64,000 nt of DNA, taken from positions 10,762,118 through 10,826,117 of the forward strand of contig OZ038320.1 of assembly GCA_964035795.1 (NCBI GenBank). Direction: 5' to 3'. A program made the position numbers and the translations under genes. Positions 53,160-63,974 of the stretch are shown piece after piece. Origin of the DNA: Pterobdella sp. o SKG-2022. Its lineage: Eukaryota > Annelida > Clitellata > Hirudinida > Piscicolidae. How positions within the stretch are numbered: the first letter of the stretch is position 1; every line of letters starts with the position of its first letter. The notes beneath the pieces were generated by a model. It saw only the letters and a program-made list of their open reading frames with translations. It was not told the origin of the DNA and searched no databases.

Positions 53160-54661
53160 ATGACTGTACTGGAATTACAAAGAGCGCTTTCTCAAAAAGA
53201 AAAAAATATTAATGAATCAATTGATTTATTAGGAGCTATTGGTTTGTTGATTGAATTCATAATCTTTATTTTATTTGATATGCTTCGTCATGCTTAGAAA
53301 AGATCATGCCCATAAGAAACAACTCAAAATATGAATATTACAAGTTTTCTAAACGGTTTTACGAATAACAAAGTTTTTATTCAACTTAAAAAAAGAAATT
53401 TGTTTTAAATTTTGTTCAACAATTATAGTTAAGAAAGAACTACAAAGCAATGATGAAGAAGCTATCAAAGTTAAAGAGCAAGCCATTACTGAGCTAGGAG
53501 ACTTGTTTGCGAAAATTGGCAAAGCGGATGGTATTTATATATTTTTATCAAAATTTTGAGTTCAAAAAATATTTTTCACTTGCAGACTTATGGGCAATGA
53601 TAAAATTCACTAGACCATTTTTGGCTCTAGTGAGTAAAGCAAAAGCAGCTAAACTAGTTCGTCATTTAGTTGATAAATTTTTGGATATGGAAGCAGCAAC
53701 AGGAAAAGAAGTTCAATTATGCCAAGAATGTATTGATTGGGCCAAAAATGAAAACAGAACTTTTCTTAGGCAAGCTCTTGAAGCTCGTCTTATTTCATTG
53801 TATTTCAGTACAGGAAGTTATGAGGAAGCTCTACAACTTGGTTCTACTTTGCTTAAGGAATTAAAAAAATTGGATGACAAAGCTTTATTGGTAGAAGTTC
53901 AATTATTAGAAAGCAAGACATATCATGCATTAAGTAATTTGCCAAGAGCAAGAGCTGCTCTAACTTCTGCTCGGACAACTGCCAATGGAATTTATTGCCC
54001 CCCTAAACTTCAAGCTGCTCTTGACACTCAATCAGGAATACTGCATGCTGCAGATGAACGTGATTTCAAAACTGCTTATTCATATTTTTATGAAGCTTTT
54101 GAAGGATATGATTCAATAGATAGTCCCAAAGCAATAACTAGCCTGAAGTACATGTTGTTATCAAAAATTATGCTCCAATGTCCTGATGAGGTTACTTCAA
54201 TCATGAGTGGGAAATTGGCTCTCAAGTACAGAGGGCCTGATGTCGAAGCAATGAAGGCTATTGCTAAAGCTTCTCAAGATCGATCATTAGCAGATTTTAA
54301 TGCAACTCAACAAAAATATAAAGCACAATTGGAGAACGATCCAATTGTACGTGCACATTTGGGATCTTTGTATGACAGCCTTCTAGAACAAAATCTCTGC
54401 CGTATTATTGAGCCTTACTCTCGAGTACAGGTAGCTCATGTGGCTCAACAAATTAATCTAAACATTGAGTTGGTTGAAAAAAAGCTGTCACAAATGATTT
54501 TGGATGAAAAATTTAATGGAATATTGGATCAGGGAATGGGTGTATTAGTGATCTTTGATGAAGTAATCAAGGATAAAACATATGAGAGTGTTCTTGAAAC
54601 TATACTTGATATGAATAAAGTAGTAGACTCACTATATAACAAAACAAAGAAGCTCTCATAA
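53160..54661 (+). CDS. PSMD11: 26S proteasome regulatory subunit 11 (Rpn6)
   Basis: Exons 53160-53241, 53429-53530 and 53586-54661 join in phase 1 to 419 residues (human 422). This is a lid subunit of the 19S regulatory particle that clamps lid to base and core. The body is helical repeats ([58 protein letters not shown]), followed by the C-terminal PCI domain ([56 protein letters not shown]). The start was taken at the ATG in [15 protein letters not shown] because exon 1 aligns with the family N-terminus; the ATG-less frame just before exon 3 is intron. A TAA ends the frame, and AATAAA follows 8 bases later. Confidence 0.97.
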
Positions 54662-54668
54662 TATTTCA

Positions 54669-54674
54669 ATAAAA
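54669..54674 (+). terminator. Candidate poly(A) signal of PSMD11
   Basis: AATAAA begins 8 bases after the TAA stop, implying a very short 3-prime untranslated region if used. Confidence 0.5.
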
Positions 54675-55521
54675 ATTCAAGTTTTTATTGTTGAGAACAA
54701 AATTTTTAGTTTTCTGTTTGTTAAGTGAATTTTGAAATGTCATGAAAAAATAAAAACTTTTTCAGTCTTCTCTCAATTTTAAAAATTCTTTCTTGGAAAT
54801 TTCTTTCTATAAAAAAATTAAATTTTAAATGATGTGAGTTGAAATTCTAAAATAAATTGAAACCTGAATTTCCATTGGAAATTTGTTCATATTATCATTG
54901 GCACATAGCAGACAAAACCTTTTATTATAAAAAACACTACATTCCTGTATTTATGGTAATTAATCAACGTTATTTGAAAAAGAATACGATAACTTTGTTA
55001 AATGACATTAAACTGATTTCAAACCTGTGAAGCACAGCAAGCTTGATGACATTTAGTGCATTGTGATCCCAAAATTATTGAGCTTTTTGTTTCTGTAAAA
55101 GGATCTTTAATCACATAAACCTCCTCCTTCGCTCTATATTCAGATAAATCATAATTTAAAAAATATATGGTGAAATCATAATGTTAAGTGAAGCTCATAT
55201 CAAAACTTTTGAAAATTACTTGTAAAGAATAATAAAAAAAGAATTTTGACTCAAGATTTCTGAGATGAATAGGATATTTGCCAAAATAATCAAATTTGCA
55301 AGAAATTTTGCAAATATGACAATTAAAAACACGGTTTTCCATAATAAGCACTTATGCTGTAATCCGTCTGAGCGAACCAATCAAATTTAAGAAATAACTT
55401 TCAAATTTAAAAATTATATTGAATCTCATTTATATATTATCATATTGTTATTAGTACTTATATAAAAGTTTGTGCTGCGTTTTATACTTCATTTTAGTCA
55501 GTTTATTTAAATAATTTTTAG
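54675..55521. other. AT-rich spacer after PSMD11
   Basis: I see no exon, RNA gene or clear repeat in this stretch. Confidence 0.45.
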
Positions 55522-55663
55522 AAAAGCTTCAAATTATGAAGATTTATAAGAGCACGTAGAGAAAACTTTTATTGAGCTAAAATTATCAACAAGTAAAACC
55601 TTGTCATAATGAATAAAAATTTTTTCTACGTGTTCTTATGAATTCTCATAATTTGAAGTTTTA
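55522..55663. mobile_element. Foldback element C (distinct sequence)
   Basis: Two 49-base inverted arms at 55522-55570 and 55615-55663 match at about 41 of 49 positions by eye. They contain CTTCAAATTATGA and AAGAGCACGTAGA / AAGAACACGTAGA and are separated by 44 bases. It encodes no protein. The arms do not resemble foldback copies A and B, so this is a second hairpin family. Confidence 0.65.
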
Positions 55664-55831
55664 CTGTCAAAATTCAAGTTTGCAAAAGAACATACTATGT
55701 CTCTAAAAAAAAAATTTTGAGCAATACATTACATTAAATATTGTACTTCAAGACGTTAAATATGAAAAAACCTACACATACTCATTCATATACCTCTTTC
55801 ATCAAACCCTCAAAACAAAAACATTTTCTCT

Positions 55832-55840
<9 letters not shown>

Positions 55841-55917
<77 letters not shown>
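55841..55917. repeat. (AT)n microsatellite
   Basis: An essentially perfect AT dinucleotide run of 77 bases is preceded by a short CATA run. Open frames across it (Tyr-Ile repeats) are artefacts. Confidence 0.97.
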
Positions 55918-55919
<2 letters not shown>

Positions 55920-56594
55920 CTAGTTATTTTTTCTAATCCGTTTTTGTATGATTCTACACCAAAACCCTCCCCTTTTCCACACAGGGGCATATTCGTATAG
56001 AAGAACTTTTTCCTTCAGACACCATGTATACATGTTTTGTTGATTTTTTTTTAAAAATAACTTCTTAAAATGAGACAATTTTTTAAACTGTTTTGATTCA
56101 AACTAAAATTTTCGAAAAATTTAATTTTTTCATGAAAAGCTTCAACTTAAAAAAATATATATTTAAAAGTGATAACAACTGCCATTGTCAAAACGCAATG
56201 AAAAAAACTTATTAGCAGTTGACAATGTTTTTAACTGTATTTTTTTTTCAAAAAATGAAATTTTGAATAATAATTAAAAGTAATACATTTGAAACGATAC
56301 ATTCTGAAAAAATATGATTTTTTATATAAATAAAAAATTAATAATGTTTCTGAAATTAATAGTAATATATGTTATAATCTTTAATGAATGCAAAAAATAA
56401 AATAAATAAGGAAGATATTTTTTTGGCTGACAAATCAATTTAATGTAATGTGTAAGGTGATGTAACGTAGTGTGAAGCATCTATAAAACATCAATTTGAG
56501 ACATTTTAACACATTTATTTGGACTTAAGCTATAGTTTTCGGTAAGTACGGACTTACCATAAATTATAAGCATATTGAATTAGGGTTATATAAT

Positions 56595-56755
56595 CAATTG
56601 AAAACACTTTTGAGAGTTTGTTTTATTCCACGGAGCTTTTCTTAAGATGAACTTACATTATCAAGTGGAGGTACAAATATAAGAAAAGTGTCGTGGAATA
56701 AAATAAACTCCCGAAAGTGTTTTCAATTGCATATTCACGTTTGGCTCGAAGAATT
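56595..56755. mobile_element. Foldback (palindromic) element, copy B
   Basis: The left arm begins CAATTGAAAACACTTT at 56595 and the right arm ends AAAGTGTTTTCAATTG at 56729. The 48-base arms match at about 42 positions by eye. A tail CGTTTGGCTCGAAGAATT follows, as in copy A. The inner part of the right arm, present in copy A, is missing here. A 12-base direct repeat AATTAGGGTTAT flanks it at 56578-56589 and 56760-56771 and looks like a target-site duplication. Confidence 0.75.
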
Positions 56756-56790
56756 AAAAAATTAGGGTTATGCAATGGAGGTTAATCTAA

Positions 56791-56974
56791 TTTTTTTACG
56801 TCGATTTATGGAAGAACTTTAGTATATTTATTGAGCAAAAAAACAGCTATAATTTTCGATAAGTTTAGCCTTATAAAAAGTTAGCGAAAAATAGTTAATT
56901 AGTAACTATGGTTATAAAACAGTTTAAACAAAGACTATAAGTATTAAAGTTTTTCCATAAATCGACGTAAAAAA
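56791..56974. repeat. Inverted repeat D
   Basis: Arms at 56791-56826 and 56942-56974 share TACGTCGATTTATGGAA and its complement, about 33 bases with few mismatches, around 115 bases of AT-rich loop. It starts only 20 bases after the right flank of foldback copy B. This may be a third hairpin family or part of a larger composite repeat. Confidence 0.55.
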
Positions 56975-57277
56975 TTGTCAAATATTATTTTAAAGTAAAT
57001 TTAAGATGTCTCTAAAAATTAAGTTAATCTAATGTAATTTAGAGGAGTTAAGTGTTTCGTGATGTAATTTTATTTAATTTTATGTAATGTGGTATTTTCA
57101 AAAGTTTTTCGTTTATTTCTTCAAAAAAGAGGGTTTTACAGATACAGTTTATTTGAAAAACATAATTTTCGAATATTCAAACCTCATCATAAAACATTTG
57201 TACGAAATTATTGTGAAAATTTTTTTTCTTAAATAGTTTTAAAGATAATCTCAGGAATTTAATTCATTTGAGGAGCT

Positions 57278-57735
57278 TTACGTCAGGTTGACATGGTTCG
57301 ACTGAAATTTTCTTTCCCATTGGCTGCGGTCTGAAACTGTGCTCCAGGCACTTTCATCTTCGCTTTTTATTCCTATCTCTTCGAGATCTTTTTTGATGAG
57401 AGAGTACCAGGTTTTTCTTGGTTCACCTCTAAGTCTTCTGACATCTCTGGCTGCTTGTGCCAGGCTTTTCCTAACCGGCATGTCAGATTGTGACCCACAA
57501 AGTTTAGGTTTCTTCGTTCTATTCCCGTGCTCCAACTTTCGTATTGGAATCAAGTGTGTAAGTCTTCATTTGATATCTTTTTTGGCCGTTTGATGTTTGC
57601 TGCAACTTTTAGAAATCTTCTCTGGGTGCTGTCTACCACTTTGTTCAGCCTCTCTGTCATGGTCCATGTTTCACTGTTGTAAAAGTATGTGAACGATACG
57701 TAGGCTTCAAAGACTCTATTTTTGATTAGTCAATT
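57278..57735 (-). mobile_element. LINE 3-prime relic (non-LTR retrotransposon ORF2 C-terminus)
   Basis: On the minus strand 57735 to 57555 reads NRVFEAYVSF, then SETWTMTERLNKVVDSTQRR and KKISNEDLHT, the usual block after the reverse-transcriptase palm of many LINEs. After a one-base frame change at about 57553 it continues through IPIRKLEHGN and then GEPRKTWYSLIKKDLEEIGI and DRSQWERKF, the typical GRPRKTW...DRxxWR end. The catalytic region is absent, so this is a 5-prime-truncated, frameshifted dead copy. Confidence 0.7.
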
Positions 57736-58400
57736 ATCAAAGAAAGACAATTTTCGTTGTTGAAAGATCTTTTTAATTAAAATAACAATTTCTCCGTCCC
57801 TTATAGGTTTTCTATGTATTTTATTTTTTTAAGGACAAAATCCCATGCGTTTGATTTCACGACTAGTTGGGGATCATTGTATCCTTGTTTTGTGGAGTTT
57901 TCTTTCCTTATTTCACGATTCTCCCTTGTTTTTAGATTTTTTTGTAGCATGTTTTTGTACTTTTTTGTAAATATCTTTGATATTTTAGCGATCTCCCAAT
58001 CTATGGAGGCTTTTTTGCAGCTTTTTGATTGTTTGTTAATGCCACTAATGTGTTTGTAACCTTTTAAATTCTACATCTTTTTCATGTTGATTCATTTTTT
58101 GTGACAATGTTCACTTTGTTCAAGGTATATATACTTTATTTTGACCACAACTCCAGTTTAGCTGGAAATATAAAAACCAATGTGTTCATTAAAATAAATC
58201 GGTTTAAGTTTGACGTTAAAGTTCAAATGACGCAGACTTGAATTTTTTTGAAGCGTTAGCTTAAGTCACTATCTCTAAAAAAAACCGTTTTCGGTTCAAT
58301 TTATTCGAAAATTGTTGTGTGAACTAAATCCGTTTTGTTGTAACCCTACACTTGGGGGCAACAAAAAAGTTAAAAAAATGAATCGATTAATTAATGTAGT
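57736..58400. other. Unassigned spacer next to the LINE relic
   Basis: On the minus strand about 58055-57790 has an open frame with a Lys/Asn-rich, helical-looking translation (KKASIDWEIAKISKIFTKKY, WDFVLKKIKYIENL) that ends at a stop. I cannot match it to LINE sequence or to a gene. It may be chance, a host exon or more of the mobile element. Confidence 0.3.
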
Positions 58401-58412
58401 ACTCAGCCACTA

Positions 58413-60721
58413 ATCCTATCAATCGAACCACCAGGGTGAAGGATTTGCCGATGATACTGCAGCAAGTGGTACTCAAAACAGATAAAATGAAAGAGTTTTG
58501 GTGACTGCACAAGTTTGAAGTGGCCTTACTGCGGTTTCACAAGCATTCATTCATCTCTCTAATGCTGTCAACCGATCACAGATAAAAAGCATTTTGTGAT
58601 GGTTAGTGGCGTTTATGTATATCTTATGCTATTCTGAGTTTAAATATATGAAAAATGTTGATGTAGGTTCAGGAAGAATTACAAAATATTTACTTTTCAT
58701 GAAATTTTTTAAGACAGAGTTTGTTAATTTGTAAGGATTAACTAAATATATCTTTTCACAGATCACGACAAATAAAGATGCCTACGATTTCATTAAAGAT
58801 TTTTCAAAAAAACTAACATCTACACACAAACAGCCACGATCTTGGTAATGATTACATTTGCATTCAAAGTTCATAATACTCAGCGGTCTAGAAACTCCTG
58901 AAGTTGATGCCACTATGAGCATATTAGTCATTGATTTTATATGATTTGATTATTAGAATGAATCGTGATTATTAATCATTATGATAATATTAAGAAACCT
59001 TTATTTAAAAATGGATTAGATTTTCATTAAAAGTTTAGTCAAACTATAGTTCAAAGTCAAAATTTAATGATAACAGAAACATTAATAAAGAAAGAAAGAA
59101 AGATGGATGACAGGTTTCTGAAAGGTTTGAAAACCAAAAGATGTGCGGAATGCAAAAGGGGGTAAAAAACAGGGGAAAAAGGATGATGATGAGGAAGTTA
59201 GTAACATGAATGTGAGAAATTGGATATTTTGAAGATACAGAGGAATTGGTGAAAAAAGTTTCAGATAATGCTTCTTCTTTATTTGAATTATCATCCGCGT
59301 TGAAAAAGTAGATAGCAAGATGTGAACGCAAAAAAGAGTGTTTGGAGATGGCTCTTACAAAGAAGAGGTCCGGGTGCTTGTTGTTGGGTGGCAACGTGGT
59401 GTATTCGGGGATTCTTTTTGGAGCAATTTGAATCTTGTTGAGGCTTTTGGCTATTTATAGTTTCTTGGACAAGTAAGATTGGCTGTTTCACTTGTCGTCA
59501 AGTTTCCAGTTTTTTTGTCGAGACAAATTTGTCATGCACCTTCATTCTGTGAATGTGAACATTTCCTTTTCAGTTTGCAGCATTCACGTTATGGATGGCA
59601 GAGTATTCATGATAATCGTTTTAAATGTTTGCAGGATCACCAGTTTTAAAGATGTCTTGAAGAAACAGCGTTTCAAAAGTGTTATTTTATTTTTTAGTTA
59701 TATGTGTTCAAAGATTAAACGTTTGGTATGAGGTATAATGTTTACAAGTTAGTACTTCAATTTTTGATTTTTGTGATTCGTATTAGATTTTTCGTTTTTG
59801 AAACGATGTTCCATCAAGACTTTTTTCTTCAAAACTGCTGCCTTTGCAAGCTTGGTTTAAAACGATTATCTCTACAAATACTTTTCCATGCCAACATCAG
59901 TGCTGCAAAATGACATAGGAGAACTTCCATCAGGAAATGAAGGTGTAAGATGACATGTTTCGACAAAAAACTCTGGAGCTTGGTGCTAAGTGGAGCAGTT
60001 AATATAGCTTGGGAAAGAGAGTTTTTATATTTAGTCAAAAACTGAGGTGAGGTTTGAATTATTCTGGAAAAGATTTTTGGGTCATCCCTAACACGACAGC
60101 GGGTCCGGGCCCAGTTTTACAAAGAGGGCACCTTTCATACCAAAATTGGCTTCTAAATAAGACACCCTATCTTGCTTTTTTTGAGCCATTTCACGAGTGG
60201 GGTGTGGAGTAGAAAGAGCAGTTTTGGGTGACTGGTCTGCCAAGTCCAAACGACTGGAAGCAGTCTTGCTGCTTAGTTTGCTACAATTCTTCATTTTATC
60301 TTATATTATTTTAGGTTTAGTTTATATTTATTTATTTATGGTAGACTTGAGTTATATTTATATATTGTAAGCTCACGTTCGCCTTTATTTATTTTTATTA
60401 CAATTTGAAAGTTTTTAACCAGTTAATAACTGTTACAATCGAAGATTAAGGAATAAGTAATATAATATAACAACTATTTTTAGCGAAACAATGATTCCAC
60501 TTATATTTTATCTTCATGCCTCTTTGTTTTATTTTACAGTGTAGTCTTATTTTTCGAATATTAATTTTTTTATGATTACTCAATCAAATAAAGTTAAAAC
60601 TTTTGTTCAGGTTTATTCTGCTGGAAATAACTTGATGCTAATACTTGAATGCCGTGGCGACAAGTGTCAAAAGATGGTCATGGAGAAAACAATAAAATTG
60701 AATGAAATTGTATTAAAGTAG
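58413..60721 (+). other. Candidate exons of an unrecognised plus-strand gene
   Basis: Three stretches look like exons but I could not join them in phase. The first is 58413-58499 (TRVKDLPMILQQVV, LKTDKMKEF, bounded by CAG and GTGACT). The second is 58762-58845, after TTTTCACAG (ITTNKDAYDFIKDFSKKLTS, ending near a GTAATG donor). The third is 60612-60721, after TTTTGTTCAG (VYSAGNNLMLILECRGDKCQ, KTIKLNEIVLK, then TAG). The last is the most convincing and would be a terminal exon. No family is recognised. Exon limits are approximate. Confidence 0.35.
59044..60294 (-). other. Candidate exons of an unrecognised minus-strand gene
   Basis: ATG at 60294-60292 opens a frame with protein-like composition (SRLDLADQSPKTALSTPH, then KKQDRVSYLEANFGMKG). 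Lower on the same strand are EFFVETCHLTPSFPDGSS and STDVGMEKY (about 59895-60000, followed by a GTAGAG donor), then SFEEKSLDGTSFQKRK (about 59790-59840), and PPNNKHPDLFFVRAISKHSF (about 59330-59420, with a GTAAGA donor inside). Splicing is ambiguous, frames compete and no family is recognised. It overlaps the plus-strand candidate exons, so at most one of the two models is likely to be complete. Confidence 0.3.
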
Positions 60722-61159
60722 AAAAGTGATCTTGAACTAGTTTCATTCCATGACAAGCACTTTTGCAAGGCGTCTGAGGATCAGCGAACCAATCAAACTT
60801 TAGTTCACTTGTTAATTTAATTTTTTTATTTGGAAAAAGCAAATTTGACTTTTTTCTAGCTTTTTCTATTTATGCATTTTTTCATAATTTCGACAAATTA
60901 AATTTAGTTACTGACTCATTTATGTTTACTTTGAAATAGTTTATTTGGTGGATTAATGTTTTTATAAATATACAACATTTACTTCTTTCCAATTTGTTCT
61001 ACATACATTCATAAATTGAGTAAACGTCTTGAGAGTAATGCAACATATTGTTCAAAAAAATATATAAATAAAAGTTAAATAAAAAAAGCATTATATTCTA
61101 ACTAATGGAATGGCTTCTGCTTCAAGTGGTTAATTCTGAGTAATATTCAATGCTACAGT

Positions 61160-61475
61160 AAAGAAAGTTGGTACTCGTATGTTCTAGAGTCAAAAATGTC
61201 TTTTGGAGTGACCACTTAACAAATGCCCAGATATACGGTCCAAAGCTGTCCATCATAATCAAGAGAAGACGGTTAGCACTTGCTGAACATGTAGCTCAGC
61301 ACAACTAGCCTGCAAACATTCTGTTGTTCTGGATGAGGCTCATAGAAAATGACGTCCAAATATGACACTAAAAGGCTTTCTTCAGAAAAACACTGGGCTG
61401 ACTTTTAAAAAATACGTACTGCTTTGACTGATAGGCAAATATGGAAAAGAAAGTACGTCATTTCACCGAACTGAA
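61160..61475 (+). mobile_element. Second LINE 3-prime relic, different family
   Basis: The plus strand reads RVKNVFWSDHLTNAQIYG, then KRRRLALAEHVAQHN, a stop, PANILLFW, then after frame changes RPNMTLKGFLQKNTGL and LTDRQIWKRK. This is the order found at the C-terminus of many LINE reverse-transcriptase proteins (RRRL..AGH..RH, GRPxxT, DTGL, DRxxW). At least two in-frame stops and one frame change show it is dead. It lies about 660 bp upstream of the WIP gene. Confidence 0.75.
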
Positions 61476-62135
61476 GATTGGATGCATTACTACTAATATA
61501 CTAACTAAAGAGTAGCAAATAAATTCTGTTTACTTATTAATATAATTTTTTCAATTATACTTTTTTTCATAAAACATGAAATTAATAAATAAAATATATT
61601 TTATCTATAGCTCTTTTTAATTTTTAAAATTTCAGAAAACTTAAAATTGGCTGTTTCGCTATGTTTCAGACAGATTGAGATGAAAGTGCTTGTTTTCCAT
61701 AAAGCTAATTTCATTTTGAAATTTAATGAGCTTTTGCATAAAAAATTGGTTTTTGATAAATTTCTTGAAAAAAAGATTTATAAAATTTTCAAATGTTCTT
61801 TTAAATTTGTTGATATATCTAAAAGTGTTAGAATATTTACAGTTGTATCCGGTCCGATATCTAAAGTTTAAATAATATTTCTATTTCATTTGTTTTTTAT
61901 GTAAAATAAAATGAACTTTTTTTATTAAAATTTTCGGGTTTTAACGAAGTTTTTGGCTTAACATTATTTCTATATAAGACAGGTATGATAAAAATTCGCT
62001 TCCTTATAGACTCATAATGTTTTATAATTTTTATCATCTATTCAATAAAAAAAATTGGTACCAAAATTTAAATTCAGAAAATTTCAAAGAAAACGCATTT
62101 TTTTCGAATATTTTTCTGTGAAACAAGAGTTTACA

Positions 62136-63974
62136 ATGCCTCCACCGCCACCACCTCCTCCACCTGGTCCGCCTCCTTCAGCTTCTGCGGCACCACCAAA
62201 ACTGAGCAAAAATGACGCTCAAAACAGGAGCGCCTTGCTAGGAGATATTTGTAAGGGTAAGAGGTTAAAGCCATCAGCTCATCTTACAGTTGATAAAAGC
62301 AAACCCATTGTAGGAAGCGAAGGTTTGTGAACTTCAAATTTTGTTAAAAATTAATTCAATTATTTCAGTTAATTTCATTTTTTGCATGAATAAAAATTTT
62401 AAAATGCATGGTTACAGTGCTTTGATATATTAAGATTAATGTATTATTAAAATATTAAAATGCAGTTCAATAATCAGTTATCAACTATGGTTTTAGCCAT
62501 TAATTTTATAACAGGAATTTGAAAGAAAATTCATTAAATATTATAAAAATAATTTAATATTAAAATACTGAAATGCAATTTGATAACCAGTTTTTTTTAC
62601 TATAGTTTTAGTTATTAATTTTATAACTGGCATTTGAAGGAAAATCTAATAAGTTTGGAACAGTAGCAGGTTCTAGGGGTTTGGACAGGAGAATAAATGG
62701 TAAAATATCAGAGAATTATCTTGCTTTTATTTTTAGCTTCTTATCTTCTAGTTCGAGCTTTGCTTCGTTTTATTTGAAATTTTTTGCTTTTTTAATTTCA
62801 TTTCTATTAAAAAAATAAAATCCAAAAATTTTGAATTAGTTTTTAATGATTCGATTTATCAACTAAACCATTAGTCAACTTTTTCACATTTTGGACCACT
62901 TTTATTAATTTATTTATAAAAATATATGTAAATATTTTAGACTAATTTTCAATTCTTAGTTTTGAACCTCTATAACATATCATATTTTCAGTAAGGATTT
63001 ACACTTAAAGATCTGTTCATACATCTTTATTATTTGGATTTTAAATAGATCACGGCTTCAGTATGGAATTTATTTAGACAAAAAAATCACTCAACACTGA
63101 ATAGTTTTATTTAAAATAACGAAACTTTGAATAAAATTATTAAATATTCAGTAAGTATTTTCATAATTTGGCTTAAAAAATATTTTTGGACTATTTTTTT
63201 CTTTCTGTGCTATATTGTTTGTTCAGAATAATGTAAAAGATTATTGATAATTGTTATTAATTGATACCTCAAAACTGTCTTATTTATTATTATTCTCATT
63301 ATCTTTTTTTCTCATTTATTATTGAAATATATCAATAGTAAATCATAAATATTTGTATTTAGTAAGATATATCAGGATTTTAGTGAGATATAGTTTTGGC
63401 ACAAATATTCAGTGTTATTCACTGATTTATTTTTTGGCAATTTATTTTCACTTCTTCATTTATTTTAAAAAAAATATAGTTTAGATTTACTAGAAGATTT
63501 CAAGCTTTTATATTCAGCAATATTTGATTTTTTTCAACAAGGGGGAATTATAACTATGAATTTTCAAGTACTCTTGAACATTTGGATTAATTCATTAATA
63601 TTCATTATATCATAAAGCATGGATTATAGATTTATATATTAAACTAAGTTTATTTAGTTGATAGAAATTATAATAGTTATCATGGAATGAACATTATTAG
63701 AAGTTCACAACTATCTTTCTTGTATTGGCTATTATCAATTATCGATTATTTAATTCTAAGAAATAGTTTTATTAAGTACCGAACTGAAAAAATTAAGACG
63801 ATTAAACAATAGTACCGTTAAACCTTGCATAATATACTAATGAGGGTTGATTATTTCTAGGTGGTGGACCCACTTCTTCAGCAATGGACACTACAAGAGG
63901 TAGGAGCAACGCAGCTTCTGGTGCTCCTCCCTTAGCTGGACTTTTTGCTGGAGGCATGCCCACTCTCAAAAAAA
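62136..63974 (+). CDS. WIPF: WIP/verprolin-family WASP-interacting protein, N-terminal exons (partial)
   Basis: Exons 62136-62322, 62640-62699 and 63861-63974 join in phase 1 throughout. A further donor at 63975 (GTATTG) shows that the gene continues past the window. The start is the ATG before a nine-proline run, the usual WIP N-terminus and a profilin-type site. A WH2 actin-binding motif follows at residues ~27-45 (NRSALLGDICKGKRLK). Exon 3 encodes a Gly/Ser-rich linker and then APPLAGLFAGGMPTLKK, the GLFxxGMPxLK block seen after the first WH2 in WIP proteins. The family binds monomeric actin and, through a C-terminal segment not in this window, holds WASP/N-WASP. Which vertebrate paralogue it matches cannot be told from the N-terminus. 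Confidence 0.87.
62452..62650 (+). repeat. Tandem duplication spanning an intron 1/exon 2 border of the WIP gene
   Basis: Two adjacent copies (about 62452-62539 and 62556-62650) share AATATTAAAA, a CAGTT-rich middle, TTAATTTTATAAC and the end ATTTGAAAG-AAAAT / ATTTGAAGG-AAAAT. The second copy carries the acceptor and first bases of exon 2 (from 62640); the first copy carries a decayed version of the same border. Confidence 0.7.
62700..63860 (+). other. WIP gene intron 2
   Basis: This is an AT-rich intron between the exon ending AATG and the exon starting after TTTCTAG at 63860. I see no further exon or repeat in it. Confidence 0.6.

Noticed and set aside
55741..55990. Open frames of Tyr-Ile repeats
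   Set aside because: They are products of the (AT)n microsatellite.
58440..58475. FADDTAA string resembling a reverse-transcriptase active site
   Set aside because: The frame closes at a stop about 10 codons later with no flanking RT motifs. The other frame of the same bases gives a more protein-like exon candidate.
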